NCBI RefSeq assembly: GCF_004353895.1
Contig: NZ_SMOG01000001.1
Location: 1 to 64,000, forward strand
Length of the DNA stretch: 64,000 nucleotides
Reading direction: 5' to 3'
Source of the DNA: Candidatus Syntrophosphaera thermopropionivorans
GTDB taxonomy: Bacteria; Cloacimonadota; Cloacimonadia; Cloacimonadales; Cloacimonadaceae
Shown: in pieces, positions 34,747 to 45,523 of the stretch
How the letters are laid out: the number at the start of each line of letters is the position of its first letter
Numbering within the stretch: position 1 is the first letter of the stretch
Notes under the pieces: generated by a model
Told to the model about the DNA's origin: nothing
What the model saw: the letters and a program-made list of their open reading frames with translations, nothing else
Database searches by the model: none
Made by a program: the position numbers and the translations under genes

Positions 34747-37700
34747 ATGAAGAAAATATTACTTATAATAACCCTCCTATTAACCCTGACTTTTGCTTTA
34801 ACTGCCAGGGAAATAACTGTTAGCAGTTATGATAATCACATCCAATTATTGGATAGTAATCCAGAACATATGGTAATGCAACTTACGCTCGGTCATTTCA
34901 ATGCTGAACCAGTAGATATAGATGGAAACACCTGGAATTTGATTAGCCTTAAAAAGGAAGGTTTAACCCTTGAAGCTGGATATCCGCAGGTTCCTGTTTT
35001 AGCAAGAAGTGTTATTATACCAAACACCGCTAAAATGGAACTAAGCATCCTTAATAGTGAATATGTAGAAATGATTTTGCCAGTTGCTCCTTCCAAGGGT
35101 AATCTTACCCGTGATATAAATCCCGAAATGGTTCCATATTATTTTGCCGATTTTTATTCCGGTAACGAATTCTGGCCTGAGAATCTTTCTTATTTAACAG
35201 AACCGTTCATCCTCCGTGATTACAGAGGAATAACCGTCCGTTTTCAGCCATTTGTTTATTATCCTACCACTCAAACTTTACGTATCTATACCAAACTGAC
35301 AGTTGCTCTTGAGGTTAATGGCACTGATTTAACTAACTCCTTATCAGTTGTTAAAACTTCCTATGCTCAAGAGTTTGCACCACTTTATGAAAATATGTTT
35401 CTGAACTTCAATCAAGCTAAATATCCTTCTCTGGCAGAGCAGGGAAGAATCCTGGCTATTAAGAACTCTATGTTTGATAATGTAATGCAACCCTGGATTG
35501 ATTGGAAGCGTCAAAATGGCTATAGAGTAGATGTAGTTGATGTCACTGTTGCTGGACCTACTGCCACACAGATAAAGACTTACATTCAAAACCAGTATAA
35601 CTTAAATGATGGCTTGATGTTCGTGCAAATTTTTGGTGATGCTCCTCAAGTTCCCACTCTTACCTCTGGTGGTGGAGGTTCTGATCCATCCTATTCACTT
35701 CTGGCAGGATCTGACAGTTATCCTGATATTTATGTGGGTAGATTTTCTGCTCAAACGGTAGCTGAAATGGAAACTCAAATAACTCGTTCAGTTCACTATG
35801 AAAGAGATATTCAAGCGGGAAGTCAATGGATTCAAAGAGCTATGGGAATAGCTTCCAACCAGGGAGGTGGTTCTCAAGGTGATATGGGTGAAAGTGATCA
35901 GCAACATCAGGAAAATATCCGAACTGATCTTCTTAATTATGGTTATTTAAGCGTTGACCAGCTATATCAATCTATGGGTGCTACAGCTGCTCAAGTCAGC
36001 ACAAACCTTAACCAAGGAAGAGGATTTATCAATTATACTGGTCACGGTTCTGATACTTCCTGGGTTACCACTGGTTTTAGCAATACACATGTAAATGCAC
36101 TGGTAAATGATTATATGCTTCCTTTTATTCAGAGCGTTGCTTGTGTAAATGGAAACTTTGTAAGTCAAACCTGTTTTGCTGAAGCTTGGTTACGATCAAT
36201 TAATGAAGCAACTAATGCTCCCGCAGGGGCTATAGGATTTTATGGTAGCTCCATAAATCAAAGCTGGAATCCTCCTATGCGTGCTCAAGATGAAACTGTA
36301 GATCTTTTAGTAGCAGAACAGAAACATACTATGGGAGGTCTATTCTATAACGGCTCCTCCAAAATGATTGAGGTTTATGGTCAGGATGGAATCAGTATGT
36401 TTTTGACCTGGAATATCTTTGGTGATTGTTCTCTTATGGTTCGTTCCAAGGATCCGCAACCTATTACAGCCACTTATACCCCTATCCTTTTCATTGGTAT
36501 GAATACCTTCCCAGTTAATACAATTCCTGGTGCAAAAGTTACCCTTTATAGTGCTGGAACCGTATATGCTACAGGATATGCTGATGCCAATGGAGATATT
36601 AATTTGACTCTGGAAAATCCTCCCCTGGAACCTATGGATTTGACTTTGACTATCTCTGCTTTTAATAAAGTAACCTATCTGGACACTATCCAAGTGCTTC
36701 CTGCTAGTGGACCGTATTTGGTAGTTGCAGATATGATGGTGACGGATAATAACAATAATATCCCAGAATATGGAGAATTAATAACTTTGAATCTGATGTT
36801 TAGTAATGTAGGGAATGACATTGCCATTAATCCTACTGTTTCCATTCAGACTGAAGACCCTTATCTAACTATTATTAATGGAACCGAAAACATTCCTGAT
36901 ATTGCTGCCAATAGCATCGGTGGAACGGTCAATGGATTAACTATACAGGTAGCAAGCAATGTTCCCGACCAACATACTGCTTCTATTCATATTATTGCTA
37001 CCGTTGCTGATGAAAGTTATGAATATGACCGTAATCTGGTGCTTAATGCTCCCGCATTTACCTGGGAAGGATTAATTATTGAGGATTATCTTGGTAATAA
37101 TAATAGTGTTTTAGATCCTGGTGAAAGCGTTACTATATGTCTTCCCGTGACTAATACTGGACATGCTCAGGCAAATAACATTTCTACAGCTCTGGCAATC
37201 GTCGGAGGAATGAATGTAATTGAACCTATGGACGATTCCTTTTCTGCTTTAGCGGCTGGAGAACAATGCCAAATAACCTATTATATTACCCTGAGTTCAC
37301 AGGTTGCTCAAGGAACAAACTTACTATTAACAGCGATGCTTTTTGCTGGAGATTATAGTTCTGTTCAGAATTATCCTATAACCGTAGGTTTATTAATGGA
37401 AAACTTTGAAACCAATTTCTCTGGCTTTAATTGGCAATTTTCCAATGGGAACTGGACTATAGATAATACCAGTTATAATAGCACACATTCTGCTAAATCT
37501 GCCACTATCAATCATAATCAGACTACTTCAATGAGTGTTACCCTAAATTGCCCGGTAGATGGGACAATTAGCTTCTGGAAGAAGGTCTCCAGTGAACTGA
37601 ATTATGACTATCTCCGTTTTTCTATCAATAATGTAGTTCGCAGTCAGTGGTCTGGCACTTCAGATAATTGGAGTCAAGTCTCCTTTGATGTTCAAGCAGG

Positions 37701-38442
37701 ACAGAATACTTTCACCTGGTCTTATTCAAAAGATAGTGGTATCTCTTCAGGTAGTGATTGTGCCTGGATTGATGATATTATTTTCCCCTCCAGTGGAACA
37801 ATTATTGGAACACCGGTTATAGCTATTGATACCATGGTAGTAGATTTTGGCGTTGTTCCCATAGGTCAAATTGCTCAACGCACTTTCACTGTTAATAATA
37901 ACGGGGATGCCGTGTTAATCGGTACTGTTCAGGTAGCTCCACCTTTTGCTGTTTATCAGGGAAATGGATATCCTGGATTTGCTATCAATATTGTAGTTCC
38001 CGTTCAATCCTATCTGGGCTTTAATCTTAACTTTACTCCTGTGGATACTTTGACTTATAATTCTACGATGCAGATTAATACTGATGACCCAGTGAATCCT
38101 GTTATAATGGTGCAACTGGTTGGAAAGGGAATGGTTGTCTCTAACGATGATCCCTTATTGCCTGCGGTTACAGAGCTTAAAGGTAATTTCCCCAATCCAT
38201 TTAACCCTTCAACCACCATTGCTTACAGTGTAAAGAATACTGCTCCCGTTAGCATTGAAATATTTAATGTTAAAGGACAGCTGGTTAGAACCTTAGTAAA
38301 TGAAGTCAAGACCGCTGGAAACTATAAAATTGTCTTTGATGGTCTGGATAATAACCATCGTCCCCTTGCCAGTGGAATATATTTCTGCCGTATGCAAGCT
38401 GGAGATTATCGTCAGACCCACAAAATGTTAATGTTAAAATAA
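34747..38442 (+). CDS. Gingipain-like C25 cysteine protease with T9SS domain (second of pair)
   Basis: 1231 residues, signal peptide about 1-18 (ALTA). Propeptide-like domain about 20-225, C25 catalytic domain about 230-600. H433 in NYTGHGSDTSW and C466 in SVACVNGNF match the catalytic dyad; the SVACVNGNF...CFAEAWLR string is almost that of RgpB (SVACVNGDF). Then come CARDB-like domains, a jelly-roll domain (about 885-1015, CAWIDDIIFP) closely similar to that of the previous protein, a HYDIN/ASPM-type beta domain (about 1035-1130, DFGVVPIGQIAQRTFTV), and a T9SS sorting domain from about 1147 (NFPNPFNPSTTI) ending MLMLK. Only the last beta domain differs in kind from its neighbour, so the genes are diverged tandem duplicates. 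Confidence 0.9.
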   Translation: MKKILLIITLLLTLTFALTAREITVSSYDNHIQLLDSNPEHMVMQLTLGHFNAEPVDIDGNTWNLISLKKEGLTLEAGYPQVPVLARSVIIPNTAKMELSILNSEYVEMILPVAPSKGNLTRDINPEMVPYYFADFYSGNEFWPENLSYLTEPFILRDYRGITVRFQPFVYYPTTQTLRIYTKLTVALEVNGTDLTNSLSVVKTSYAQEFAPLYENMFLNFNQAKYPSLAEQGRILAIKNSMFDNVMQPWIDWKRQNGYRVDVVDVTVAGPTATQIKTYIQNQYNLNDGLMFVQIFGDAPQVPTLTSGGGGSDPSYSLLAGSDSYPDIYVGRFSAQTVAEMETQITRSVHYERDIQAGSQWIQRAMGIASNQGGGSQGDMGESDQQHQENIRTDLLNYGYLSVDQLYQSMGATAAQVSTNLNQGRGFINYTGHGSDTSWVTTGFSNTHVNALVNDYMLPFIQSVACVNGNFVSQTCFAEAWLRSINEATNAPAGAIGFYGSSINQSWNPPMRAQDETVDLLVAEQKHTMGGLFYNGSSKMIEVYGQDGISMFLTWNIFGDCSLMVRSKDPQPITATYTPILFIGMNTFPVNTIPGAKVTLYSAGTVYATGYADANGDINLTLENPPLEPMDLTLTISAFNKVTYLDTIQVLPASGPYLVVADMMVTDNNNNIPEYGELITLNLMFSNVGNDIAINPTVSIQTEDPYLTIINGTENIPDIAANSIGGTVNGLTIQVASNVPDQHTASIHIIATVADESYEYDRNLVLNAPAFTWEGLIIEDYLGNNNSVLDPGESVTICLPVTNTGHAQANNISTALAIVGGMNVIEPMDDSFSALAAGEQCQITYYITLSSQVAQGTNLLLTAMLFAGDYSSVQNYPITVGLLMENFETNFSGFNWQFSNGNWTIDNTSYNSTHSAKSATINHNQTTSMSVTLNCPVDGTISFWKKVSSELNYDYLRFSINNVVRSQWSGTSDNWSQVSFDVQAGQNTFTWSYSKDSGISSGSDCAWIDDIIFPSSGTIIGTPVIAIDTMVVDFGVVPIGQIAQRTFTVNNNGDAVLIGTVQVAPPFAVYQGNGYPGFAINIVVPVQSYLGFNLNFTPVDTLTYNSTMQINTDDPVNPVIMVQLVGKGMVVSNDDPLLPAVTELKGNFPNPFNPSTTIAYSVKNTAPVSIEIFNVKGQLVRTLVNEVKTAGNYKIVFDGLDNNHRPLASGIYFCRMQAGDYRQTHKMLMLK

Positions 38443-38481
38443 GGCAAATGTAGCTTATCCTCTCCTTATTTAGCATAGAAA

Positions 38482-38528
38482 AACCGCCTTCAGTAAAAAC
38501 CACTGGTAATATCTGGAGGCGGTTAATT
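38482..38528. terminator. Bidirectional terminator between the C25 protease and glyA
   Basis: AACCGCCTTCAG (38482-38493) pairs with CTGGAGGCGGTT (38513-38524) with one wobble. The plus strand continues AATTTT; the minus strand continues TTTTTCT. It serves both convergent genes, better on the glyA side. Confidence 0.85.
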
Positions 38529-38537
38529 TTATCTGGT

Positions 38538-39833
38538 TTATCCCAATTCGGGATAAAGAGGAAATCGTGCGGTAAGTGCTCGCACCTCTGATTTCATATT
38601 AGTTAGATATTCTTCATCTTCAATATGTTCTCTCACTCTTTGAATGAAATCGGCAATCTGTTTCATCTCTTCTATTCCCATACCACGCGTAGTTACTGCT
38701 GGAGTGCCCAAACGAATACCACTGGCAACAAAAGGACTGCGAGTCTCAAACGGAACAGTATTCTTATTAGCTGTTATTCCTGCTTTATCCAAAGCCTCTT
38801 CCATTTTCTTACCGCTAGGTCCACCTTCTTCTTCTGAACCAAGATTAATTAGCATTAGATGAGTATCCGTGCCACCTGAAACCAAGCTAAAACCATTAGC
38901 GATTAAAGCAGTAGCCAGCGCTTGAGCATTATCAATAATATGTTGCTGATAAACTTTGAATTCAGGCTGTAATGCTTCATTAAAAGCAGCTGCTTTTCCA
39001 GCAATTACATGCATCAGTGGTCCACCTTGAACGCCAGGAAATACTTTTGAATCAATCTCTTTAGCAAACTCTTCTTTACAGAGAATAAGTCCTGCTCGGG
39101 GTCCTCTTAAAGTCTTATGAGTGGTAGAAGTTACTACATCAGCATAAGGAACAGGATTCATATGCAACCCTGCTGCCACTAAACCAGCAATATGAGCCAT
39201 ATCTACCATTAACTTAGCACCTACTAAATCAGCAATCTCACGAAACTTAGCAAAATCCATCTTTCGTGGATAAGCTGAAGCTCCCGCAAGAATCATCTTA
39301 GGCTTATGTTCTTCCGCCAGACGAGCTAACTCATCATAATCAAGTTCCTCTGTTTCTTTGCTAACTTGATAAGGAACAATGTTATAGAATTGTCCACTAA
39401 AGGAAAGAGGGTGACCATGAGTTAGATGACCACCATGCGATAATTCCAGAGCCATAACGGTATCTCCAGGGTTAACCAGAGTAAAATAAGCTGCCATATT
39501 TGCCTGAGAACCGCTATGAGGTTGAACATTGGCATGCTCTGCACCAAAAAGTTGTTTAGCTCTTTCTATAGCCAATCTTTCTACTTCATCAATATATTCA
39601 CAACCTCCATAATAACGACCATAAAGGTTATAATTGATTTTCCCGGTCTTTTTGCTCCAGCGATAGGGATAGCCTTCAGCATATTTATTGGTTAGCACAC
39701 TACCCTGTGCTTCCAGAACTGCCAATGAAGTAAAATTCTCTGAGGCTATTAGTTCCAGATTTTCCCTCTCCCGGTTTAATTCTCCCGTCATTGCAGCATA
39801 AAGTTCCGGGTCTTGCTCTTGGATATGTTTCAC
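38538..39833 (-). CDS. glyA: Serine hydroxymethyltransferase GlyA
   Basis: 431 residues. A cytoplasmic PLP enzyme interconverting serine and glycine with tetrahydrofolate as one-carbon carrier. [36 protein letters not shown] and [13 protein letters not shown] are family motifs; K240 is the Schiff-base lysine. Oddity: between NKYAEGYP and [10 protein letters not shown] there are about 14 extra residues ([16 protein letters not shown]) where most SHMTs read YPGKRYYGG. This lies near the substrate and folate pocket. It overlaps rpiB by 4 bases and is last in a four-gene minus-strand operon, followed by a terminator. Confidence 0.97.
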   Translation of the reverse strand: MKHIQEQDPELYAAMTGELNRERENLELIASENFTSLAVLEAQGSVLTNKYAEGYPYRWSKKTGKINYNLYGRYYGGCEYIDEVERLAIERAKQLFGAEHANVQPHSGSQANMAAYFTLVNPGDTVMALELSHGGHLTHGHPLSFSGQFYNIVPYQVSKETEELDYDELARLAEEHKPKMILAGASAYPRKMDFAKFREIADLVGAKLMVDMAHIAGLVAAGLHMNPVPYADVVTSTTHKTLRGPRAGLILCKEEFAKEIDSKVFPGVQGGPLMHVIAGKAAAFNEALQPEFKVYQQHIIDNAQALATALIANGFSLVSGGTDTHLMLINLGSEEEGGPSGKKMEEALDKAGITANKNTVPFETRSPFVASGIRLGTPAVTTRGMGIEEMKQIADFIQRVREHIEDEEYLTNMKSEVRALTARFPLYPELG

Positions 39834-40270
39834 TGCCTTTCTCCTTCTATTTCTTTAATTTTATCCACCCTAATCTGATGCCTACCTCCCTCAAATGAAG
39901 TAGTTAACCAGGTATTTACAATTACCAGAGCATAATGTACCGCTATAAATCTTCCAGCTAAACAGAGGACATTGGCATCATTATGCATTCTGGAAAGCCT
40001 TGCCAGATCAGCATTCATACATACAGCAGCACGGATTCCTTTAATCTTATTAGCAACTATGCTCATTCCTATTCCTGTTCCACAGATTAAGATTCCTCTC
40101 TCTGCTTTTCCTTCTGCTACTGCTCGGGCTGCTGGTAATGCTGTATCGGGATAGTCCATAGCATCTACCGAATAAGTGCCATAATCTTGAAACTCGTGTT
40201 CGGGAAAATGACTTTTAATTGCTCCCTTGAGTTCAAATCCAGCATGGTCACTGGCGATTGCTATAATCAT
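39830..40270 (-). CDS. rpiB: Ribose-5-phosphate isomerase B
   Basis: 146 residues, the family length. It interconverts ribose-5-phosphate and ribulose-5-phosphate. [16 protein letters not shown] binds the phosphate, and [20 protein letters not shown] holds the catalytic cysteine and the oxyanion loop. [12 protein letters not shown] is also conserved. Coupled to glyA downstream (ATGA) and to ptb upstream by overlapping ends; rpiB-glyA adjacency occurs in many bacteria. Confidence 0.95.
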   Translation of the reverse strand: MIIAIASDHAGFELKGAIKSHFPEHEFQDYGTYSVDAMDYPDTALPAARAVAEGKAERGILICGTGIGMSIVANKIKGIRAAVCMNADLARLSRMHNDANVLCLAGRFIAVHYALVIVNTWLTTSFEGGRHQIRVDKIKEIEGERQ

Positions 40271-41187
40271 ATTTCACCTCCCATTAAACATGATAGTGCT
40301 ATACAATAAAACTTAGAAGCGGCGCTTTCGCTTCTACTCATAACAATTACTGGTTTTATAGTACCTTGAATCAAACCTGCCAGTTCTCCCTTAGCAAACA
40401 GCATCAATCCTTTATAAAAACTATTGGCACTCTCCAAACTGGGAAAGATGAGCACATCAGCATCTCCAGCAAGAGGAGAACTGACTCCTTTGATTATACT
40501 TGCTTGAGGATCGCAGGCAAGAAAGATATCCAGAGGTCCATCCAGGACACAATTTTTTATCTGACCTCGTTCTACCATCTTACAGAGTTCAGCATATTCC
40601 AGCGTATGCGGAATATTATCAGAAACCTTTTCCGTAGCTGAAATCAAAGCCACTTTTGGCTTTTCTATTCCAAAACGCTGTGCCATTGCTACACTATAAT
40701 TTATCATTGCTATCTTCTGATTAATATCGGGATAAGGTATGACCGCAGTATCACTTATAAAGAGAAGCTTATGATAGCCAGGCAATTGCAAAGCACAAAC
40801 ATAACTCATTATGGCTTTTTCAGGTAATAACCCTTTTTCTTTATCCAGAACCGCTTTAAGAAATTTATCCGTGCCCACTAACCCTTTCATTAAAACATCA
40901 GCTTCATCATCACGAACCATCCTTACAGATTCAGCCACTGCTTCTTCCTCATCTCTGGTATCAATCACGCGAAAGATTGCTGGATTTATTTGCTCAGCTT
41001 TACAGAGTTCTTCTATTTTGGGTTTAGAACCAACTAATATACCCTCTACAAATCCTTCATTAACCGCTTTCCCTATAGAGGCTATAGTATTTGGATCTTC
41101 TGCTCGGGCAACTGCAATTCGGGTGCGTTTTCCTGTGGAGCGGACATAATTGGCTAACTCTTCCAGAGAACGGATGGGCTCTTTCAC
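40267..41187 (-). CDS. Phosphate butyryl/acetyltransferase family protein (second of pair)
   Basis: 306 residues. The family transfers acyl groups between CoA and phosphate. Family segments include VLMKGLVGTDKFLKAVLDKEKGL, FISDTAVIPYPDINQKIAMI, VLDGPLDIFLACDP and AGDADVLIFPSLESANSFYK. The length fits phosphotransbutyrylase (about 300 residues) rather than the longer Pta. It overlaps the paralogue upstream and rpiB downstream by 4 bases each. Substrate chain length cannot be read. No butyrate or acetate kinase gene is next to it, which is unusual for ptb. Confidence 0.88.
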   Translation of the reverse strand: MKEPIRSLEELANYVRSTGKRTRIAVARAEDPNTIASIGKAVNEGFVEGILVGSKPKIEELCKAEQINPAIFRVIDTRDEEEAVAESVRMVRDDEADVLMKGLVGTDKFLKAVLDKEKGLLPEKAIMSYVCALQLPGYHKLLFISDTAVIPYPDINQKIAMINYSVAMAQRFGIEKPKVALISATEKVSDNIPHTLEYAELCKMVERGQIKNCVLDGPLDIFLACDPQASIIKGVSSPLAGDADVLIFPSLESANSFYKGLMLFAKGELAGLIQGTIKPVIVMSRSESAASKFYCIALSCLMGGEI

Positions 41188-42098
41188 TGTTTTTCTCCTG
41201 ATAAAAGGGATGCCAGAGCAATAGAGTAAAGCTTGGATTTTTCACTGTCGCCACGAGAAGTGAGAACACAGGGAACCCTTGCTCCCATAACTACTGCACA
41301 AAGTTCACCATTCATCAACTTGACTACGGATTTATAAAAAGTGTTCCCTGCTTCAATATTAGGAAACAGAATACAATCCGCATCACCACAAACTTCACTT
41401 TGAACCTTCTTAATTTGAGCACTTTCTTTATCCACAATTAAATCAAATCCTAAAGGTCCTTCCACGATTGCACCTTTAATCTGACCACGTTGTGCCATTT
41501 TGGCTATCATTGCTCCTTCAGAACAGGAAGGGATTTTAGGTAAAACTTGTTCGGAAGCAGCCTGGATACCTACTTTAGGATTCTCAATACCCAGATAATG
41601 AGCTATTTTGATTAGATAATTGGTAATAGCAATTTTCTGATTGAGGTCAGGTAGTGGAATTATAGCTACATCTCCAAAGATTAGAAGCTTGTGATAAGTA
41701 GGAATTTCTGCTACGGTTACATGGGAAAGAATGGCACCTTTATCCATTAACCCTTTCTCTTTATGGAGGATAGCCTTCATATAACGATCCGTGCTAAGTA
41801 ATCCTTTTAGCAAAAAATCACCCTCTCCAGCATTAATCAAATCTACTGCTTTTGCCGCAGCTTCAATATCTGACTCAGAGTGAACAATCTTAAACCGGGA
41901 TGGGTCTATCTGTTCAGTCTCGCAGACCTGATATATTTGTTTTTCATCTCCTACTAATGTACCTTCTATCAAATCCATATCTACCGCTTGATAGACAGCA
42001 CATATAGTGTGTGGATCAACTCCCCAGGCAGCTACTAAACGTTTACGTGGTAGTGGCTTGATGAGGTCCAGAATCTGTTCCAATCTGGTAACTTGCAT
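41184..42098 (-). CDS. Phosphate butyryltransferase-like protein (first of pair)
   Basis: 304 residues, clearly paralogous to the next gene: FLLKGLLSTDRYMKAILHKEKGL, IFGDVAIIPLPDLNQKIAIT, IVEGPLGFDLIVDKES, GDADCILFPNIEAGNTFYK, and the same C-terminal SRGDSEKSKLYSIALA pattern. It starts the operon ptb-ptb-rpiB-glyA, with AAGGAGT before the ATG. Two adjacent paralogues may form a heteromer or handle different acyl groups (amino-acid fermentation yields branched acyl-CoAs); both are inference. Confidence 0.88.
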   Translation of the reverse strand: MQVTRLEQILDLIKPLPRKRLVAAWGVDPHTICAVYQAVDMDLIEGTLVGDEKQIYQVCETEQIDPSRFKIVHSESDIEAAAKAVDLINAGEGDFLLKGLLSTDRYMKAILHKEKGLMDKGAILSHVTVAEIPTYHKLLIFGDVAIIPLPDLNQKIAITNYLIKIAHYLGIENPKVGIQAASEQVLPKIPSCSEGAMIAKMAQRGQIKGAIVEGPLGFDLIVDKESAQIKKVQSEVCGDADCILFPNIEAGNTFYKSVVKLMNGELCAVVMGARVPCVLTSRGDSEKSKLYSIALASLLSGEKQ

Positions 42099-42865
42099 TT
42101 TTACTCCTTATTTATTTATATATCCAAAATGATTGTTCACCCATGCAACCTAAATGCATTATTAATCCAATATTTCTATTGCAGTTCCCTTAAAAGTATT
42201 GAGAAAGAATTTTCTTTGTCTGAAACTTGATACTTTAAAACCATTATAAACTCATAACTTATTAATATATCAATCCGCATCTCATTCAAATTCTTTTATC
42301 TCAAGATAAATTTTATATAATTATGATTTAATTGTCCTGTTAACTATTATTTGTCAAGTGCAATCTCCAGATACCTGATCTTTAAAATGTTTTTATGCCC
42401 TTTGGTGAATAGATTTTAACTTTAACTAAATTTCAGAAATTGGTTATACGCATTTCTTTATATTATTTTAACAGTTATTTATTTAGAAATCCTTCTACTC
42501 AGTATATAAAATGAATCTCCAACTGCAACAAACAGATTAGGCTCATAATTTTTATTTCTTAGCATAAAAACCTGAGCACCAGCATATAGACCAAGCTTAG
42601 AAGTTTTTAAGATTAGGCTATGTATTGTCGCTGCTTATCACACTCTAAAAATGGATTTTATTGTCATAGAATAAGTTATTATATCCCAGATTGTATGAAT
42701 ATTATCATATTTTTTAATCACCATTAATTCTGATTTATCTATAATATACTTGATTTAATCGGGAAAAGTATCTTTCTTTCAGAGAAAAAAGGGTTTCTTC
42801 TTGTCAAAATACTGATTATTATATTAGTGTATTTTCATTAACTCTTTAAAAAGAAGGAGAAAAAA
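42099..42865. other. Long intergenic region between ptb and the stomatin-like gene
   Basis: 767 bases, divergent. It holds the candidate gene remnant (42479-42754). The remainder is AT-rich with no repeat, hairpin or RNA I can support. A TTGTCA near 42803 may be a -35 for the plus-strand gene, and AAGAAGGAGAAAAAA precedes its ATG. Confidence 0.5.
42479..42754 (-). pseudogene. Decayed gene remnant in the ptb upstream region
   Basis: One minus-strand frame between TAA at 42755 and TAA at 42479 reads as protein except for two adjacent stops (42635-42640). The upper part includes DKSELMVIKKYDNIHTIWDI. The lower part includes KLGLYAGAQVFMLRNKN then YEPNLFVAVGDSFYILSRR. The composition (alternating hydrophobic and polar, aromatic-rich) is protein-like and could be a beta-rich C-terminus. 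It has no start or RBS. The alternative is chance in AT-rich DNA, but two consecutive open stretches of about 38 and 50 codons in one frame make a remnant more likely. Confidence 0.35.
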
Positions 42866-43807
42866 ATGGCTGGTACTTTAATTGGCATACTTGTCGCTAT
42901 CTTTATTATAGTTTTAATTTCCAGGGGAATAATAGTTGTACGACAAGCTGAAGTAGTCATTGTGGAACGTTTAGGTAAATATTATCGGACTTTAGATTCT
43001 GGTATACATATTATTATCCCAATCATTGATAAGATTCGTCCTATTCATTGGCGATACACCCGCGAGGATTATAGAGGAAACATGGTAGTCACCCAAAGAT
43101 TAGAAAATAGAATTGACCTGAGAGAAACGGTATATGATTTTCCTCGTCAAAATGTTATTACCAAGGATAATGTTTCTATCACGATCAATGCTCTTCTTTA
43201 TTTTCAGGTAACAGACCCTTATAAAGCTGTTTATGAAATCAGTAATTTACCTGAAGCCATTGAAAAGCTCACTCAAACCTCATTGCGTAATATAATTGGT
43301 GAATTAACTCTGGACTACACTCTCACCTCAAGAGATATCATAAATGCCAAGTTAAGGGACATTCTGGATGAAGCAACGGATAAATGGGGAGTAAAGGTCA
43401 ATAGGGTAGAGCTGCAAGAAATTCTACCTCCAGAAGAAATCCGCACTGCTATGGAAAAAGAAATGAGGGCAGAACGGGATAAAAGAGCTAAAATCCTACA
43501 AGCTGATGGTGAACGAGAATATCAAGTGCGAGTGGCTGAAGGTGAAAAACTTGCTAAAATTGCCCGAGCAGATGGTGAAGCACAGGCAAAATTGCTGGTG
43601 GCTGATGCAGAACGTAAATCTATTGAATTGATTGCAGAAGCAGTGAAAAATACCGGAACTGACCCCGCTCAATATCAGATTGCTCTTAAATATATCACTG
43701 CTTTCCAGGAAATCGTTAAACAGGGTGATAAGACTGTAGTGGTCCCTTATGAAGCCACAGCTATGCTTGGTTCCCTAAAAACAATGGAGGAACTTTTTCA
43801 TAAATAA
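42866..43807 (+). CDS. SPFH/band-7 (stomatin-like) membrane protein
   Basis: 313 residues. One N-terminal membrane helix (about 3-23) is followed by the band-7 domain (RGIIVVRQAEVVIVERLGKY, about 20-180) and a helical C-terminus with repeated ADGE/AEGE motifs (ILQADGEREYQVRVAEGEKL). This is the HflK/QmcA/stomatin pattern: membrane-anchored oligomeric rings that organise membrane domains or modulate proteases. Often paired with an NfeD protein; none is here. It lies 18 bases before eno. Confidence 0.92.
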   Translation: MAGTLIGILVAIFIIVLISRGIIVVRQAEVVIVERLGKYYRTLDSGIHIIIPIIDKIRPIHWRYTREDYRGNMVVTQRLENRIDLRETVYDFPRQNVITKDNVSITINALLYFQVTDPYKAVYEISNLPEAIEKLTQTSLRNIIGELTLDYTLTSRDIINAKLRDILDEATDKWGVKVNRVELQEILPPEEIRTAMEKEMRAERDKRAKILQADGEREYQVRVAEGEKLAKIARADGEAQAKLLVADAERKSIELIAEAVKNTGTDPAQYQIALKYITAFQEIVKQGDKTVVVPYEATAMLGSLKTMEELFHK

Positions 43808-45103
<1,296 letters not shown>

Positions 45104-45134
45104 TCCACTGCATATCATTATATTAAACAATTAT

Positions 45135-45166
45135 AAAGGCAGGCTAATCCTGCCTTTTTCTTTTTT
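45135..45166 (+). terminator. Rho-independent terminator of eno
   Basis: AAAGGCAGG-CTAAT-CCTGCCTTT (45135-45157) followed by TTCTTTTTT. It begins 31 bases after the eno stop. Confidence 0.9.
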
Positions 45167-45201
45167 CTAAGCTTTAATCTAAAACTTTTATAAAATCTTG
45201 C

Positions 45202-45273
45202 ATCAAGTCTTAATCAAGCGTTAATTAAGTCTTTAATTATTAACGCTTGATTAAGATATGATTAACACTTGAT
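45202..45273. promoter_or_regulatory. Four-box 13-bp array (candidate regulator-binding site)
   Basis: Two forward boxes, ATCAAGTCTTAAT (45202-45214) and ATCAAGCGTTAAT (45213-45225), face two reversed boxes, ATTAACGCTTGAT (45239-45251) and ATTAACACTTGAT (45261-45273). The inner pair forms a perfect 16-bp inverted repeat (45210-45225 / 45239-45254). There is no T tract and no G/C-rich stem, so a protein-binding array is more likely than a terminator. Confidence 0.5.
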
Positions 45274-45488
45274 ACCAGGGATAAGCTAAGAGAATCACAC
45301 TTATAAATTTAAAATCATTCAAAAACTAATTAATCTTCCAGATCCTATTTTTGTATTGATTTATTTGAAAGAATAATAACTTTTCCAGCAAACAAAATAA
45401 TCAGCTTAACTGATTCATAAATATAATAATTAGTATGCTATAAGATAGTTATAGGAGAAAAAATTTAGGGGAAAAATAAAAAATAAAC

Positions 45489-45517
45489 TTGACAAATAAA
45501 TAGCCTAAATTTAATAG
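45489..45517 (+). promoter_or_regulatory. Candidate promoter of a small RNA
   Basis: TTGACA (45489-45494), 17 bases, TAATAG (45512-45517). It stands alone between the eno terminator and a second terminator at 45546, with no ORF in between. Confidence 0.4.
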
Positions 45518-45523
45518 AACTAT

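Noticed and set aside
30850-38442. C25 proteins as the T9SS sortase PorU
   Set aside because: Both carry their own T9SS sorting domain, so they are more likely cargo.
45202-45273. Terminator reading of the box array
   Set aside because: The stem is AT-rich with no T tract, and eno already ends at the 45135 hairpin.
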